This document shows positions 1-9,937 of a stretch of 64,000 bases of DNA, one piece after another. A program made the position numbers and the translations under genes. Source of the stretch: Amycolatopsis azurea DSM 43854 (GTDB taxonomy: Bacteria > Actinomycetota > Actinomycetes > Mycobacteriales > Pseudonocardiaceae). Numbering within the stretch: the first letter of the stretch is position 1; each line of letters starts with the position of its first letter. The notes under the pieces were generated by a model. That model had not been told where the DNA came from. It ran no database searches and saw only the letters and a program-made list of their open reading frames with translations. The stretch spans positions 40,573 through 104,572 of the forward strand of contig NZ_MUXN01000023.1 of assembly GCF_001995215.1 (NCBI RefSeq), given 5' to 3'.

Positions 1-1788
1 TCGACTCTGCCCCAGGACAGTGCCCCCGATCGCGCGAAAGGGGTATCCGGTGTCTGGTCGGCGGTCATCGCCCAGAAGCCGGAACGAGCCGCCATCTGTG
101 CCAGCGATGGTTCCGTGACGACCTACGGGGAACTCGTGGAACGCGCCCGCCGGACCGCCGGCGCGCTGCACACCACAGGCATCGGCCGAGGGGCATTCGT
201 CGGTGTCTGTCTCCCTCTCGGCGCCGATCTCGTCGTCGCGGCGCTCGCTGTGCTGCGCTGCGGCGCCGTGTACGTGCCGCTGGATCCCGCCTATCCCGAT
301 CCCCGTATGAAGGCCGTGATCGCGGATGCCGGGCTGTCGGTCGTCCTGACCGACAGCCCGCAGGTACCCAGGATGCACGCGCTCGGCATGGAAACGGTCG
401 CCCTTCCCGACGTGACTTCCGAAACGCCGCCCGCTGTGAGAATCCGCCCCCACGACACGGCTTACGTCGTCTACACGTCCGGCTCCACCGGCACCCCCAA
501 AGGGGTCCTCAACTCTCACGGGGCGCTCGACGAAGTGCTGTCGTGGATGGCTTCGGACTTTCCCCTGCACTTCGCGTCCAGGGTGCTGATGAGGACGACT
601 TCGACCTTTGACGTGTCCATTGTCGAGTTATTCTGGCCACTCGTCACAGGGGCGACGCTGGTCGTTCCCGAGCATAGTGCGCATCACGATCCGGAGCAGC
701 TCGCGCTCACGATCGCCCGGGGCAGAGTGACCGACACGTTCTTGGTGCCCAGTCTGCTTCCCGCGCTGTTGGCGGAGCCCGCGCTGGCCGAATGCGCCAC
801 ATTGCGCAGGATCCTCTTCATCGGTGAGCCGTTGCCCCCCGAGCACCTGAGGCGTCTCAACGAGGTGCTCGCCGGAGCGGCGGTCTTCAACACCTACGGG
901 CCGTCAGAAGCGGCTGTAGTCAACCTCTGGCACCGGTGCACTCGTGCGGACGCGTTCGCATCGCGGGTACCCATCGGGCGTCCTGCTGGTCACAACACCG
1001 CGGTCATCGTGCGACCCGGCACAATCGACCCCGTCGCGCCGGGCGAACCAGGGGAACTGGTCCTGGGTGGTCCGCAGGTGGCGTCGGGGTATCACCGCCG
1101 GCCCGAGCTGACCGCCGAGAAGTTCGTCGACGGACCCGATGGCAGGCTCTACCGGACCGGGGATGTCGTGGTCGAGCGTGGGGACGGTGCAATCGAGTTC
1201 GTCGGCCGTGCCGACCGCCAGGTCAAGGTGCGCGGCTGTCGGGTGGAACTGGACGACGTCGAAGCCTCCGCACTCAGCGCGCCGTTCATCAGTGCAGCGG
1301 TGGCCGACACTCGGATCCACCCGCAAGACGGGAGCACGACCCTGGTCGCGTGGGTCGTCGCGGATTCGGATATCGACTCCCGCCGCATCCGTGACCACAT
1401 GACCGGCCAGGTTCCCGCCTACATGGTGCCCGACCTCGTGGTGATGTTGCCGGAGATACCACTGCAGCTCAACGGAAAACTGAACCGGTCCGCCTTGCCG
1501 GATCCGTTCGCCGCCCCGGCAGCCCCCGAGCAGGCACCGACCGTGCCGCTACTGCGCCTGGTCGAGGAGTTGTGGGCCGAACTGTCCGGCAGCCCAACGG
1601 AGAATCCGGATGAGGCGTTCTTGGACAGTGGCGGTAATTCCCTGCTACTGCTGAAGTTCCGGACACGCCTACGATCACGTGGCTACCCCATGCTGCGGGT
1701 GCTCGACCTGCTCGACCACCCAACGCCCCGTAAGCTCGCGGCGTTCCTCGACAGGCAGGACGCGGCACCAGCGCCGCAGAGACGATGA
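1..1788 (+). CDS. NRPS fragment, adenylation-thiolation (5' end outside window)
   Basis: The frame is open to base 1, so the start and any upstream domain (for instance condensation) lie outside the window. The visible 595 residues are an adenylation domain followed by a carrier domain. Adenylation motifs seen: A3 YTSGSTGTPKG, A5 NTYGPSE, A7 YRTGD, A8 GRADRQVKVRG and A10 LNGKLNRSALP. The carrier domain has LDSGGNSLLLL with the phosphopantetheine serine. By eye against the GrsA pocket, the substrate residues read D-V-V-F-L-I-T-V-V, which I cannot assign to a known amino acid. The stop overlaps the next start (ATGA), so it is coupled to the PKS gene and should pass its aminoacyl thioester to that KS. 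Confidence 0.93.
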   Translation, partial: STLPQDSAPDRAKGVSGVWSAVIAQKPERAAICASDGSVTTYGELVERARRTAGALHTTGIGRGAFVGVCLPLGADLVVAALAVLRCGAVYVPLDPAYPDPRMKAVIADAGLSVVLTDSPQVPRMHALGMETVALPDVTSETPPAVRIRPHDTAYVVYTSGSTGTPKGVLNSHGALDEVLSWMASDFPLHFASRVLMRTTSTFDVSIVELFWPLVTGATLVVPEHSAHHDPEQLALTIARGRVTDTFLVPSLLPALLAEPALAECATLRRILFIGEPLPPEHLRRLNEVLAGAAVFNTYGPSEAAVVNLWHRCTRADAFASRVPIGRPAGHNTAVIVRPGTIDPVAPGEPGELVLGGPQVASGYHRRPELTAEKFVDGPDGRLYRTGDVVVERGDGAIEFVGRADRQVKVRGCRVELDDVEASALSAPFISAAVADTRIHPQDGSTTLVAWVVADSDIDSRRIRDHMTGQVPAYMVPDLVVMLPEIPLQLNGKLNRSALPDPFAAPAAPEQAPTVPLLRLVEELWAELSGSPTENPDEAFLDSGGNSLLLLKFRTRLRSRGYPMLRVLDLLDHPTPRKLAAFLDRQDAAPAPQRR

Positions 1789-4700
1789 CGGCGTCGCGAC
1801 AGGGGAACGACCCGGTGGCCGTCGTCGGCATGGCGGGCCGGTTCCCGGGTGCCAACGATCCAGGTGAGCTGTGGTCCCTGATCCACAAAGGCGTGGAGGC
1901 CGTCACCCGGCTCACCGAAGACGAGCACGACCTGCCTGAGGCCCTGACCATGCCCGGATACGTGCCCGTCGCCGGCATACTCGAGGACATCGCAGGATTC
2001 GACGCGAAGTTTTTCGGGATTGGCCCGACAGAAGCGCGGGCGATGGATCCGCAGCACAGGATGCTGCTCGAATGCGCCTGGGCGGCACTAGAGGACGCGG
2101 GCTGCGTGCCCGACCGGTTTCCCGGCCGGATCGGGGTGTTCGGCGGAGTTGGGACCAGCACGTACGGATCCCTCGACCCGACGCCTTACATTCCCAGCTT
2201 GGACCGGCCGGAAGACACCGCACGCACCATCGCGTCGGAGAAGGACTTCTCCGCGACCCGCATCGCACACAGCCTCGATCTCACCGGGCCCGCCGTCACC
2301 GTCCAGACCGCGTGTTCGACATCGCTGGTCGCGGCGCATCTCGCCATACGGGCGTTGCAAGTGGGCGACTGCGACGCAGCCCTGGCCGGTGGATGCACGG
2401 TCCGCGTTCCGCAGCGAGTCGGCTACCTATACCATGTCGGCGGCATTCTGGCTCCCGACGGCCATTGCCGTCCTTTCTCCCGCCATGCCGAGGGCACGGT
2501 ACCCGGAAGCGGAGGCGGGATGGTGCTGCTGATGCGATATGACGATGCCATCGCCGCCGGTTACCACGTGCGCGCGGTCATCCGGGGTTCCGCGTTCAAC
2601 AACGACGGATCCAGCAAGGTGTCTTTCACCGCGCCCGCCTCCGCGGGGCAGACCGCGGTCATCGCGGCGGCACTGAATGACGCGGGGGTCGAACCTTCGA
2701 CGATCAATTACCTGGAGGCCCATGGCACGGGCACCGAACTCGGTGACGCCGTCGAGTTCTCCGCGGCAGAACGGGCCTACCGGGGTGCGTCACCCCAGTC
2801 ATGTGCGCTCGGGTCGCTCAAGGCCAACATCGGTCACCTCGACGTCGGTTCGGGAGTCGCGGGACTGATCAAGTGTGTTCTCGCTCTGGAGCACGGCGTG
2901 ATCCCGCCTGCGGTGAACACGCACCCGAGCGGAGCCGACCTTCTGCGACCGGAAACCCCGTTCTACGCGCCGACCGAATCCCTGCCGTGGCCGCGATCCG
3001 ATTCGCCGCGGCGCGCTGCGGTCAGCTCTTTCGGGATCGGGGGTACCAACGCACACATTGTGCTGGAGGAGTCCTCTCCGGCGGCAGCGCGGCCGGCGCC
3101 GGAGAGGAATCGGCTGCTGGTGGTGTCGGCCCAGACCGGCGAGGCGTTGGCTCGCCGGCTGTCCGCGCTAGAACAGGTAGCCACCGACACCCCCGTCGAT
3201 CTGCTGGCGAGCACGCTGAGCCACGGAAGGGCGACCTTCGCGCACCGGTTCTCGACCGTCGTCCGCACGGCCGGGGAAGCCCGCGAAGCGTTCGCCTCCG
3301 CCCGTGCCACACACCGGGCCGCCCCCGTGCCACCCGAACTGGCCTTCCTGCTGCCCGGCACAGGCGCGGAACAAGACTGCGCCGTCGGCGATCTATACCG
3401 GTCCGAACCCATCTTCCGGAAGGAGCTGGACCACTGTCTTGACACGGTCGAGCCTCCTGTACGCAGCCGCATCACCACATTGCTCACCGGGCAAACTCGG
3501 CCGAACGGACCCGTACCGGTCTCCGTCGCCATGCCGGCGCTGTTCGCCCTGCAGTGGTCCCTGGCCCGGCTCCTGGACTCCTGGGACATCCGTCCAACCC
3601 GCTATCTAGGGCACAGCCTGGGGGAATGGGTCGCCGCCTGCCTCGCGGGAACCACGGACCGCGAACACGGCATGCGGCTCGCCGCGCTGCGCGGCCGCCT
3701 GGTCGAGAGCACGCCGGAGGGCCACATGCTCTCGGTCCCGGTCCCCGCCGACCAGCTTCGCCGGTGGCTGCCGCCTTCGGTGAGCATCGCCACGGAGATC
3801 GACACCGGTCGTGCGGTGATTGCCGGCCCGGTCGCCGATATGGAACACGTGGCCACTCAGCTCTCCTCCCGTTCCGTGCCGTACCGCCCGGTCCCGGTCA
3901 ATCGGGCCATGCACTCGGCAGTGTTGGACCCCATCCTCGATCAGTGGCGTGACGCGGTGGCAGCGACACCCCTATCCCCGCCGCACACTCCGTGGTTGTC
4001 CAACCTCACCGGTACCTGGATCACTCCCGCGGAAGCCATCGACCCGGACTACTGGAGCCGACAGCTGCGGGAGACCGTGCTGATGGACGCAAACCTGCGC
4101 TCGCTCGGTAGCTCCGAGGCCACCATCCTCGTCGAACTCGGACCGGGACGCACCCTGTCCGGGTGGGCCGCACGCCACCCGGACATCCCCGAGAACACCG
4201 TGACCGTGTCCGCGCTCGGTCGATACGACGAACCACGCGGATCCCATGGCACCCTGATGGACGTGGCAGGCCGGTTGTGGAGCGCCGGAGTGCCGCTTGA
4301 TCTCGCTTCCGTCGTCCGCGAGGCGGGGTTCCATCGGACCCCGTTGCCGACGTACCCGTTCGAGCGGGTCCGTCACTGGATCACCGACGTACCGCAGGCT
4401 TCGCCCCCAATAAAGACCCACAGGGAAAAGCCGCCCGAAGTACGAAGCCTGGATCCACTCGCTGCGTTGTGGGCTGAGGTTTTGGGCACCACGGGCAGCG
4501 ACGAAGACGAGGACTTCTTCGAAGCCGGCGGTGACTCCCTGCTAGCACTGCGGCTATCCTCGGCGATCCAGCACACCCTGGGCCTGCACGCCTCCCCACA
4601 GGACATCCTGGCCTCACCCACCTTGCGGTGCCTGCGCACCAGATTGTCCGGGCCAGACGAGCAGGAGCGTTCTTTGCACGCTTTCCCCCTCCCTCCAGGG

Positions 4701-5357
4701 GCGACGCCGAATGGCCCTCCGCTCTACCTGATACACCCTATCGGCGGTGGCACCCTGGTGTACCGGCCGCTGGCCGCCGAAATCGGTTCGGCGCACCGCG
4801 TCTTCGGCTTCTCCGCCCGGGGTTTCCGGGACGTTGAGGAGCCACGCGACGACCTGAACGCCATGGCCCGCGCCTACACCGACGAGCTGCTCGACCATCT
4901 CGACGACGGGCCCTACTGGTTGGCCGGTTCCTCCTTCGGCGGCGTCGTCGCCGTTGAGATGGCCTCGCTGTTGACGCGCTCGGGGAAGCCTCCGCTGCTG
5001 ACCGCTTTGCTGGACTCACCTTTCCCCGGCTCGCTCGCCGCAGCAGCTCCGGAACCCGAAGCGCCACCAGACCCCGTGCACCGTCGTATCCTCGACGCAC
5101 ACCTGCGCGCCCTGACCGAGCATCAGATTCAGCTCAAGCCTCCGCCGAGCCCTCTCGTGTACATCCGCGCGGCCGTCGAATCCCCGGACGAGGCAACGCG
5201 GTGGCGGACGAGACTCACCACCCTTGAGGTCCGAACTTCGCCTGGCGACCACTACTCCATGCTCGAACCTCCCCACGTCGCCAACGTGGCAGCAATCCTC
5301 TCCGATTGCCTGACAGCGGCCGCGCACTCCTCCGTGTCCGGCGATGCCGAGCGCTAG
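1785..5357 (+). CDS. Type I PKS module KS-AT-ACP-TE
   Basis: A 1190-residue terminating module with no reductive domains. KS spans about residues 8-430 with C177 (QTACSTS), H313 (EAHGTGT) and H351. AT spans about 510-830 with S611 in GHSLGE. The usual HAFH specificity site reads RAMH (707-710), closer to malonyl than methylmalonyl ATs, and the N-terminal AT motif is PGTGAEQ rather than PGQG. ACP is about 885-950 with S918 in GGDSL. TE is about 975-1170 with S1050 in GSSFGG and a likely catalytic H1156. Following an A-T protein, it should add one C2 unit to an aminoacyl starter and release a beta-keto product. Extender choice is inferred only. Confidence 0.93.
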   Translation: MTASRQGNDPVAVVGMAGRFPGANDPGELWSLIHKGVEAVTRLTEDEHDLPEALTMPGYVPVAGILEDIAGFDAKFFGIGPTEARAMDPQHRMLLECAWAALEDAGCVPDRFPGRIGVFGGVGTSTYGSLDPTPYIPSLDRPEDTARTIASEKDFSATRIAHSLDLTGPAVTVQTACSTSLVAAHLAIRALQVGDCDAALAGGCTVRVPQRVGYLYHVGGILAPDGHCRPFSRHAEGTVPGSGGGMVLLMRYDDAIAAGYHVRAVIRGSAFNNDGSSKVSFTAPASAGQTAVIAAALNDAGVEPSTINYLEAHGTGTELGDAVEFSAAERAYRGASPQSCALGSLKANIGHLDVGSGVAGLIKCVLALEHGVIPPAVNTHPSGADLLRPETPFYAPTESLPWPRSDSPRRAAVSSFGIGGTNAHIVLEESSPAAARPAPERNRLLVVSAQTGEALARRLSALEQVATDTPVDLLASTLSHGRATFAHRFSTVVRTAGEAREAFASARATHRAAPVPPELAFLLPGTGAEQDCAVGDLYRSEPIFRKELDHCLDTVEPPVRSRITTLLTGQTRPNGPVPVSVAMPALFALQWSLARLLDSWDIRPTRYLGHSLGEWVAACLAGTTDREHGMRLAALRGRLVESTPEGHMLSVPVPADQLRRWLPPSVSIATEIDTGRAVIAGPVADMEHVATQLSSRSVPYRPVPVNRAMHSAVLDPILDQWRDAVAATPLSPPHTPWLSNLTGTWITPAEAIDPDYWSRQLRETVLMDANLRSLGSSEATILVELGPGRTLSGWAARHPDIPENTVTVSALGRYDEPRGSHGTLMDVAGRLWSAGVPLDLASVVREAGFHRTPLPTYPFERVRHWITDVPQASPPIKTHREKPPEVRSLDPLAALWAEVLGTTGSDEDEDFFEAGGDSLLALRLSSAIQHTLGLHASPQDILASPTLRCLRTRLSGPDEQERSLHAFPLPPGATPNGPPLYLIHPIGGGTLVYRPLAAEIGSAHRVFGFSARGFRDVEEPRDDLNAMARAYTDELLDHLDDGPYWLAGSSFGGVVAVEMASLLTRSGKPPLLTALLDSPFPGSLAAAAPEPEAPPDPVHRRILDAHLRALTEHQIQLKPPPSPLVYIRAAVESPDEATRWRTRLTTLEVRTSPGDHYSMLEPPHVANVAAILSDCLTAAAHSSVSGDAER

Positions 5358-5821
5358 CCCAGGAACTCTATCGCTGTCCTGCGGCAGCGGCGCAGGATCA
5401 CGCGGCCGGACTCGCCTTCGACCCCAACGTCACCTCGAGGACCCGCTGTTCACACTGTCCTACGACCAGGCTCGCGCAGCACACGGCGAACCCGGTTCCA
5501 AACACGTCGACAGTGTCGTGTGGTGCCTGCGCCGATACGGTCGACCTTGGAAGTGCTGAGCGCGGTCTGGAGTCTGCCAGCGAAGGTGCCACTGGCCACG
5601 TTCACCACCGTCCGCCATCAACTGCGTGCCGCGCCTCTGTCTGACTTCGTCCGGGTACGGACTGCTGGAGTTCATGCTGGTCGGGAATCCGCCGAGCTGC
5701 CCGTCAGGCACGCGACCGTGCCAAGTATTGGCCAGCATGTCTGCGGGACTCTGTATGAGAGCATGTGTAGCCCCTGGACCACGCCAAAGATCCGACGCAC
5801 GTCGGCGAGGCTGGTGTTCTA
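5358..5821. other. Convergent intergenic region, no recognised gene
   Basis: This gap lies between the plus-strand PKS and the minus-strand adenylation gene, which converge here. Short frames are present but none shows a start with a ribosome binding site or a family resemblance. It may hold decayed coding sequence, since base composition is still coding-like, but I could not identify it. Confidence 0.4.
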
Positions 5822-7375
5822 TCAGGGAACCGGGGGCACCGGTTTGTTAGACGGGACCAGCGCCTCTACGTCCAGTTTACCCTGAGGCGTGAGCGGCAAA
5901 GCGTTCACCGCAACGATAGCCGCGGGGAGTATGTGCGGTGGGGCGACAGTCGACAACGCACGTCGGATCTCCCGTGGGCTTACGGCGTCACCCACCACAT
6001 ACGCGACCAACTCCAGTTCACCGTCCTCGTTGTGGCGGGGCGTCACGGCGCATTGTTCGACACCGGGGACACCGGCGACCAGAGCCTCGACCTCACCGGG
6101 CTCGATGCGGAAGCCGCGTACCTGAACCTGCCGGTCGGCACGTCCCTGAAAGATGAGATCGCCCGACGGGGTGAGCCGTGCGAGATCGCCAGTTCGGTAC
6201 ATCAGGCTACCCGGTGGTCCTTCAGTGGCCGGGAGGAAGCGCTCGGAGTTCATTTTGCGGCGGTTCAGGTACCCGGCGGTGACTCCCGCGCCACTGATGT
6301 ACATCTCGCCCACTTCTCCCAGTCCGACCGGAGTTCCGTCGGGGTGCAGGAGCCGGATGCGCACGTCATCCAGAGGCTGCCCGATCGGGCTGTCGGTGCG
6401 ACCTGCGTCGGCAGTGCGGATCCGACGCAAGGTGGCGTGGACGGTCGTCTCGGTAGGACCGTACATGTTGATCAAGTGAGGCTTGTGGTCTCCGTAGGCC
6501 GCCAGCCAAGGCGACAACATGGTGGGTGTCAGCTGTTCACCGCCCAGCATCACCAGGCGAAGGGAGTCTGGGAGCCGGCCTGCGTTCAAGGCGACAGGGG
6601 CCAGCCAGCGAAAGGCTGTGGGCGTCTGGCACAGGACGGTGATGTCTTGGTGCACGATCACTGACCACAGCTCCTCGGGATCTCGGGCTGTGTTTTGGGA
6701 CACCGTCACGTAGCGGCCTCCGTGTGCCAGGGCTCCCCACATCTCCCACACGGAGAAATCGAAAGAAAACGAATGCAGGCCGATCCACACGTCGTCCGGA
6801 CCGAATCGCACAGTCCGGCGCGAGGCGGAGAACAACCGCGGAACGCACACATGGGGAACCACCACCCCCTTGGGGCGTCCCGTCGACCCGGAAGTGTGGA
6901 TCACGTACATCGGATCGTGGAGAGATGCCGACCACGGTTGGTCATGGTCCGGCTCCGCGACGAGCGCAGGGTCGTCGACTCCTACAAATCCAGCACCGGT
7001 TCCCGCTACCCAACCGCTGTGGGCGGATTCGCCTACGACAAGTCCCAGTTCACAGTCGTCGGCGACCATCTCCAGACGCGAACGCGGATAGGCTGGGTCG
7101 AGTGGCACGTAACCGCAGCCCGCCTTGAGCACCGCGAGCAGTCCGGTAAGCAGCCTGACTCCGCGCGCCGCGGAGACCCCCACAAGCTGACCGGGTTCCA
7201 CACCTGACTTGACGATGCGATGAGCCAGGCGATTGGCATCGCGATCGAGCGCTCTGTAGGTCGTGGAGCCCTCCGTCGCACCCACTTCAGTGACCGCGAT
7301 ACGATCTCCGGCATTCTTCGCCCACCACTCGAAGTGCCTGTGCAGAGGTTGCCGGTCCGGTTCCGGCAGTGTCAT
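5822..7375 (-). CDS. Stand-alone adenylation enzyme, Thr-like code
   Basis: A 517-residue free-standing amino-acid adenylation domain with no carrier or condensation domain. Motifs: HTSGSTGRPKGV (A3), MYGPTETTVH (A5), MYRTGD (A7), GRADRQVQVRGFRIEPGE (A8) and LPLTPQGKLD (A10). By-eye pocket residues are D-F-W-C-M-G-M-V-H, which differs from the published Thr code DFWNIGMVHK at only two of the nine positions read. A threonine-like substrate is therefore likely. The ATG overlaps the TGA of the upstream gene (ATGA), so the two proteins are coupled and probably act together. It would load a carrier protein in trans, perhaps the ACP encoded at 13.1 kb or the T domain of the NRPS; that pairing is a guess. 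Confidence 0.9.
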   Translation of the reverse strand: MTLPEPDRQPLHRHFEWWAKNAGDRIAVTEVGATEGSTTYRALDRDANRLAHRIVKSGVEPGQLVGVSAARGVRLLTGLLAVLKAGCGYVPLDPAYPRSRLEMVADDCELGLVVGESAHSGWVAGTGAGFVGVDDPALVAEPDHDQPWSASLHDPMYVIHTSGSTGRPKGVVVPHVCVPRLFSASRRTVRFGPDDVWIGLHSFSFDFSVWEMWGALAHGGRYVTVSQNTARDPEELWSVIVHQDITVLCQTPTAFRWLAPVALNAGRLPDSLRLVMLGGEQLTPTMLSPWLAAYGDHKPHLINMYGPTETTVHATLRRIRTADAGRTDSPIGQPLDDVRIRLLHPDGTPVGLGEVGEMYISGAGVTAGYLNRRKMNSERFLPATEGPPGSLMYRTGDLARLTPSGDLIFQGRADRQVQVRGFRIEPGEVEALVAGVPGVEQCAVTPRHNEDGELELVAYVVGDAVSPREIRRALSTVAPPHILPAAIVAVNALPLTPQGKLDVEALVPSNKPVPPVP

Positions 7376-8055
7376 CGGGCACACAGTTCGAGGAAATCGG
7401 ATGTGGTAGTGAGAGCTACGTCCATCGCCTGAAAGACCTCATCGACTGAGTCTCCTCTGACGAGCCCCTCTTCTGCCATTGCAAGGCATCGGTCGAGCGA
7501 GTCCGGCCGGGTTTGGAAACGCTGCAGCAACTTGAGGAACTCCTCGGGTGGCGCGGGTTCGCTTGCGGCCAGCGCGTCCAGCAGATCGGCACAGAACCGA
7601 TGCCATTCCATCAGACCCGCATACATCGCCAGACCCGAAGCGGCCTGAGACGGAACAGAACTCGTCCATAGCCAGCACCACGCGTAGTGGAGCGCGGCGG
7701 GAGGCGGAGGTGCGGTCAGCACCGCAGTCGGATGAAGCGCTTCGATCGCCTCGGACGCGGCGCGCAGCAGCGTCAAGGCGTTGAGCTTGTAGGTTGTGAA
7801 GTCCACGAACGGCCACGCGGCCGGCGAGGATGGGAATCTCGTCACGCCAATGCCGAAGCCCGCGATCTGACTGGGAATACCCACTTCGAGATACTTCGCG
7901 AACTGGTTCCAGTGTCGCGGCTCTGCCTTACCGGCCAACACCAGTTGGGTGTATGCGTTGTCTGTGCCATCGACCGACCGGTCGTATTTCGCAATCACAC
8001 CGGCCACCATCGGTGTCGAGGAGGTAACTCCCTCGTGTAATAGTACCTTGGCCAC
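7372..8055 (-). CDS. Unknown protein coupled to the adenylation enzyme
   Basis: A 227-residue protein, not recognised. The GTG at 8055 is chosen because GAGGAG sits 6 nt upstream; frames further upstream run into sequence of the divergent P450 remnant. The protein is mostly helical in appearance, with many Leu/Ala and a Trp-rich central stretch (HYAWCWLWTSS) and no obvious signal peptide. Its stop overlaps the adenylation gene start, which strongly suggests a shared pathway. A small helical alpha-fold enzyme or an adenylation partner is possible, but no catalytic motif is visible. Confidence 0.75.
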   Translation of the reverse strand: MAKVLLHEGVTSSTPMVAGVIAKYDRSVDGTDNAYTQLVLAGKAEPRHWNQFAKYLEVGIPSQIAGFGIGVTRFPSSPAAWPFVDFTTYKLNALTLLRAASEAIEALHPTAVLTAPPPPAALHYAWCWLWTSSVPSQAASGLAMYAGLMEWHRFCADLLDALAASEPAPPEEFLKLLQRFQTRPDSLDRCLAMAEEGLVRGDSVDEVFQAMDVALTTTSDFLELCAR

Positions 8056-8134
8056 AGTAGCTCCTCTTCCGCGCCGGGTGATGTACCGCAGCTGCAATCG
8101 TGACGCACCCTCATCCTGCTGCCAACTGGCCGTC

Positions 8135-8480
8135 CCGGGAGACGGAACCTTGGTTGCTTCTCCGCGCCGGAGGGCCGGTCGCTGACGCGGCGTGCTCGTT
8201 CGTTGGTGACGGCCTGGCCTCCACGGACGAACAATTGCACCGCAACCAGCGCAGACTGATCCAGCCACAATTCCACCCGGCGTTTCCGGAATACGTCCCG
8301 ATCCGCAAGACGGTCGAAGAGATCATCAGTTCATTGAGAGAAGGCGAAATGATCCGGGCGACAACGCCGCGCACGCCCCGCAAGCCACTCAGACGAACGA
8401 TGGTTGCCCGATATGAGAGCACCCGTTCAAGGCGCCTACCTCCCGTTCGGCATGGGTACGAGGATATGCGTCGACAACGA
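8135..8480 (+). pseudogene. Cytochrome P450 remnant with large internal deletion
   Basis: The first part reads GDGLASTDEQLHRNQRRLIQ, the helix-C region of bacterial P450s (normally about residue 90-110). About 200 bases later another frame reads LPFGMGTRICVDNE, the haem-cysteine loop that normally lies about 300 residues further on. The I-helix and ExxR regions are missing and the two parts are out of frame. This is a deletion scar of a P450 gene, probably once part of the adjacent biosynthetic locus. Confidence 0.75.
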
Positions 8481-8814
8481 AGTCGCCCGTTGCGTTCCAT
8501 GATTCCTGCGGATTCCGCAATGATCGGCCATTGAAATTTTCACCCTGCCCGACCTGCACAGAATTTTCGATCAAGGAAGTCCGTGCGGTTTTTGAAGATC
8601 AGTTGAGGCCGACACTCGGCCGTTCAGACAAGCCAATAGGCACATTCAGTGAATCAATTCCCCCGGGCATGCGAGCACCGTCGCGCCGGGGTACTCATGA
8701 GTAGTGAACGTTCCAGACAATGCGACGTTGCCCCGCTCCCGACGAACTGTCTTTCCCCGGGCCGGGGTGGACACGATCGATCGTGCTCGGGCATGCCGAG
8801 AAAGGTCGACGCTG

Positions 8815-9567
8815 ATGGACATGGCCGCAGTTCCCGCACGAGCACAAGGCAGACCGGCACCGGAGCGCGACAGTCCCGTCGGGCGCTCGTTCGCGATCCT
8901 CCGGGCGATTCGCGAGGCCGGCGAGCCGACGACGTTGTCCGAGATCGCACGCAGGACCGGCTTGCCGAAGAGTACCGCCCACCGACTGCTCGCCGAACTG
9001 CTTGTCGTGGCCGCGGTGCATAAGACCAACGGCCGGTACGAACTCGGCCAGGCGACCCAGGCACTTGCCGGATCCTGCGACCGGGGACTGGCGACCGCCT
9101 TGCGCCGGGTGTTCCGTCCGCTGCTGACCACGGTGCACACCAAAACTCGCTACCTGGTCGGCCTCGCAATCGCGGTCGACTCCAGGATCGAATGGGTCGA
9201 CCTGCGGTACGACCAGGAATCGATCACCCTGATCCAGCGAATCGAGGAAAATACCGACCTGTGCGCAAGCGCCGCGGGCAAAGCACTACTGGCCCACAAC
9301 CCCACCCTGATCACCGACTCGACGCCACCGACGAGCTTGACCTCGGAAATGGACCAAATCAGGCGAAACGGGACATCAGAGAACCTCAGCGAGGCAAGGC
9401 TCGGGATCATGGCGATGGCGGCGCCGTTGTTCAGAGCCGCCGAACAACCGATCGCCGCCCTGAGCATCGGCAGCCCCCGAGACCGGTTTCAGCCAGAAGT
9501 AGCGCAAACCGCACTTCGCACAGCAAGTCTGCACGCCCACGGACTACTCCGGCACCACCTTTACTAA
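8815..9567 (+). CDS. IclR-family transcriptional regulator
   Basis: About 250 residues from the ATG at 8815 (preceded by GAAAGG); an upstream in-frame start at 8704 would add an atypical basic stretch. The N-terminal winged helix-turn-helix reads FAILRAIREAGEPTTLSEIA, followed by a TGLPKSTAHRLLAEL recognition helix. The C-terminal half (GRYELG onward) fits the IclR ligand-binding domain. It stands alone on the plus strand between the P450 remnant and a methyltransferase. It could regulate the neighbouring adenylation pair or the methyltransferase; no operator was recognised. Confidence 0.88.
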   Translation: MDMAAVPARAQGRPAPERDSPVGRSFAILRAIREAGEPTTLSEIARRTGLPKSTAHRLLAELLVVAAVHKTNGRYELGQATQALAGSCDRGLATALRRVFRPLLTTVHTKTRYLVGLAIAVDSRIEWVDLRYDQESITLIQRIEENTDLCASAAGKALLAHNPTLITDSTPPTSLTSEMDQIRRNGTSENLSEARLGIMAMAAPLFRAAEQPIAALSIGSPRDRFQPEVAQTALRTASLHAHGLLRHHLY

Positions 9568-9937
9568 CACTCCTCACACCAGTCTCGAGGAGCGCCCAGG
9601 GATCGCCCTGTCGGCCTCAGGGGCGCTTCGGCCGCAGGCCGGACCAATGTTCTTTCACGCATCGCAGGCATTCCGCACGAGGCCGGGAGCGCACGACCGC
9701 GCTCCAGCCCTCGGGAGTACGTCCGCGGACGAAGGTCGCAAAGAATACTGTTCTTCGTAGTTGATCATTATGGAACATGACTGCATGATAATCGAAAGGA
9801 TTCGTCATCTCACGCACTCCAGCGAATTATCCGTGATGGCCCATCCGAGGGCTTGGCCATCTCATTCGCCGCCACACCACCCGAAGTCGGGGCGGTGTTC
9901 CGAAGACTACGTCGCCAGACTTGATCGGAGCATCCCG

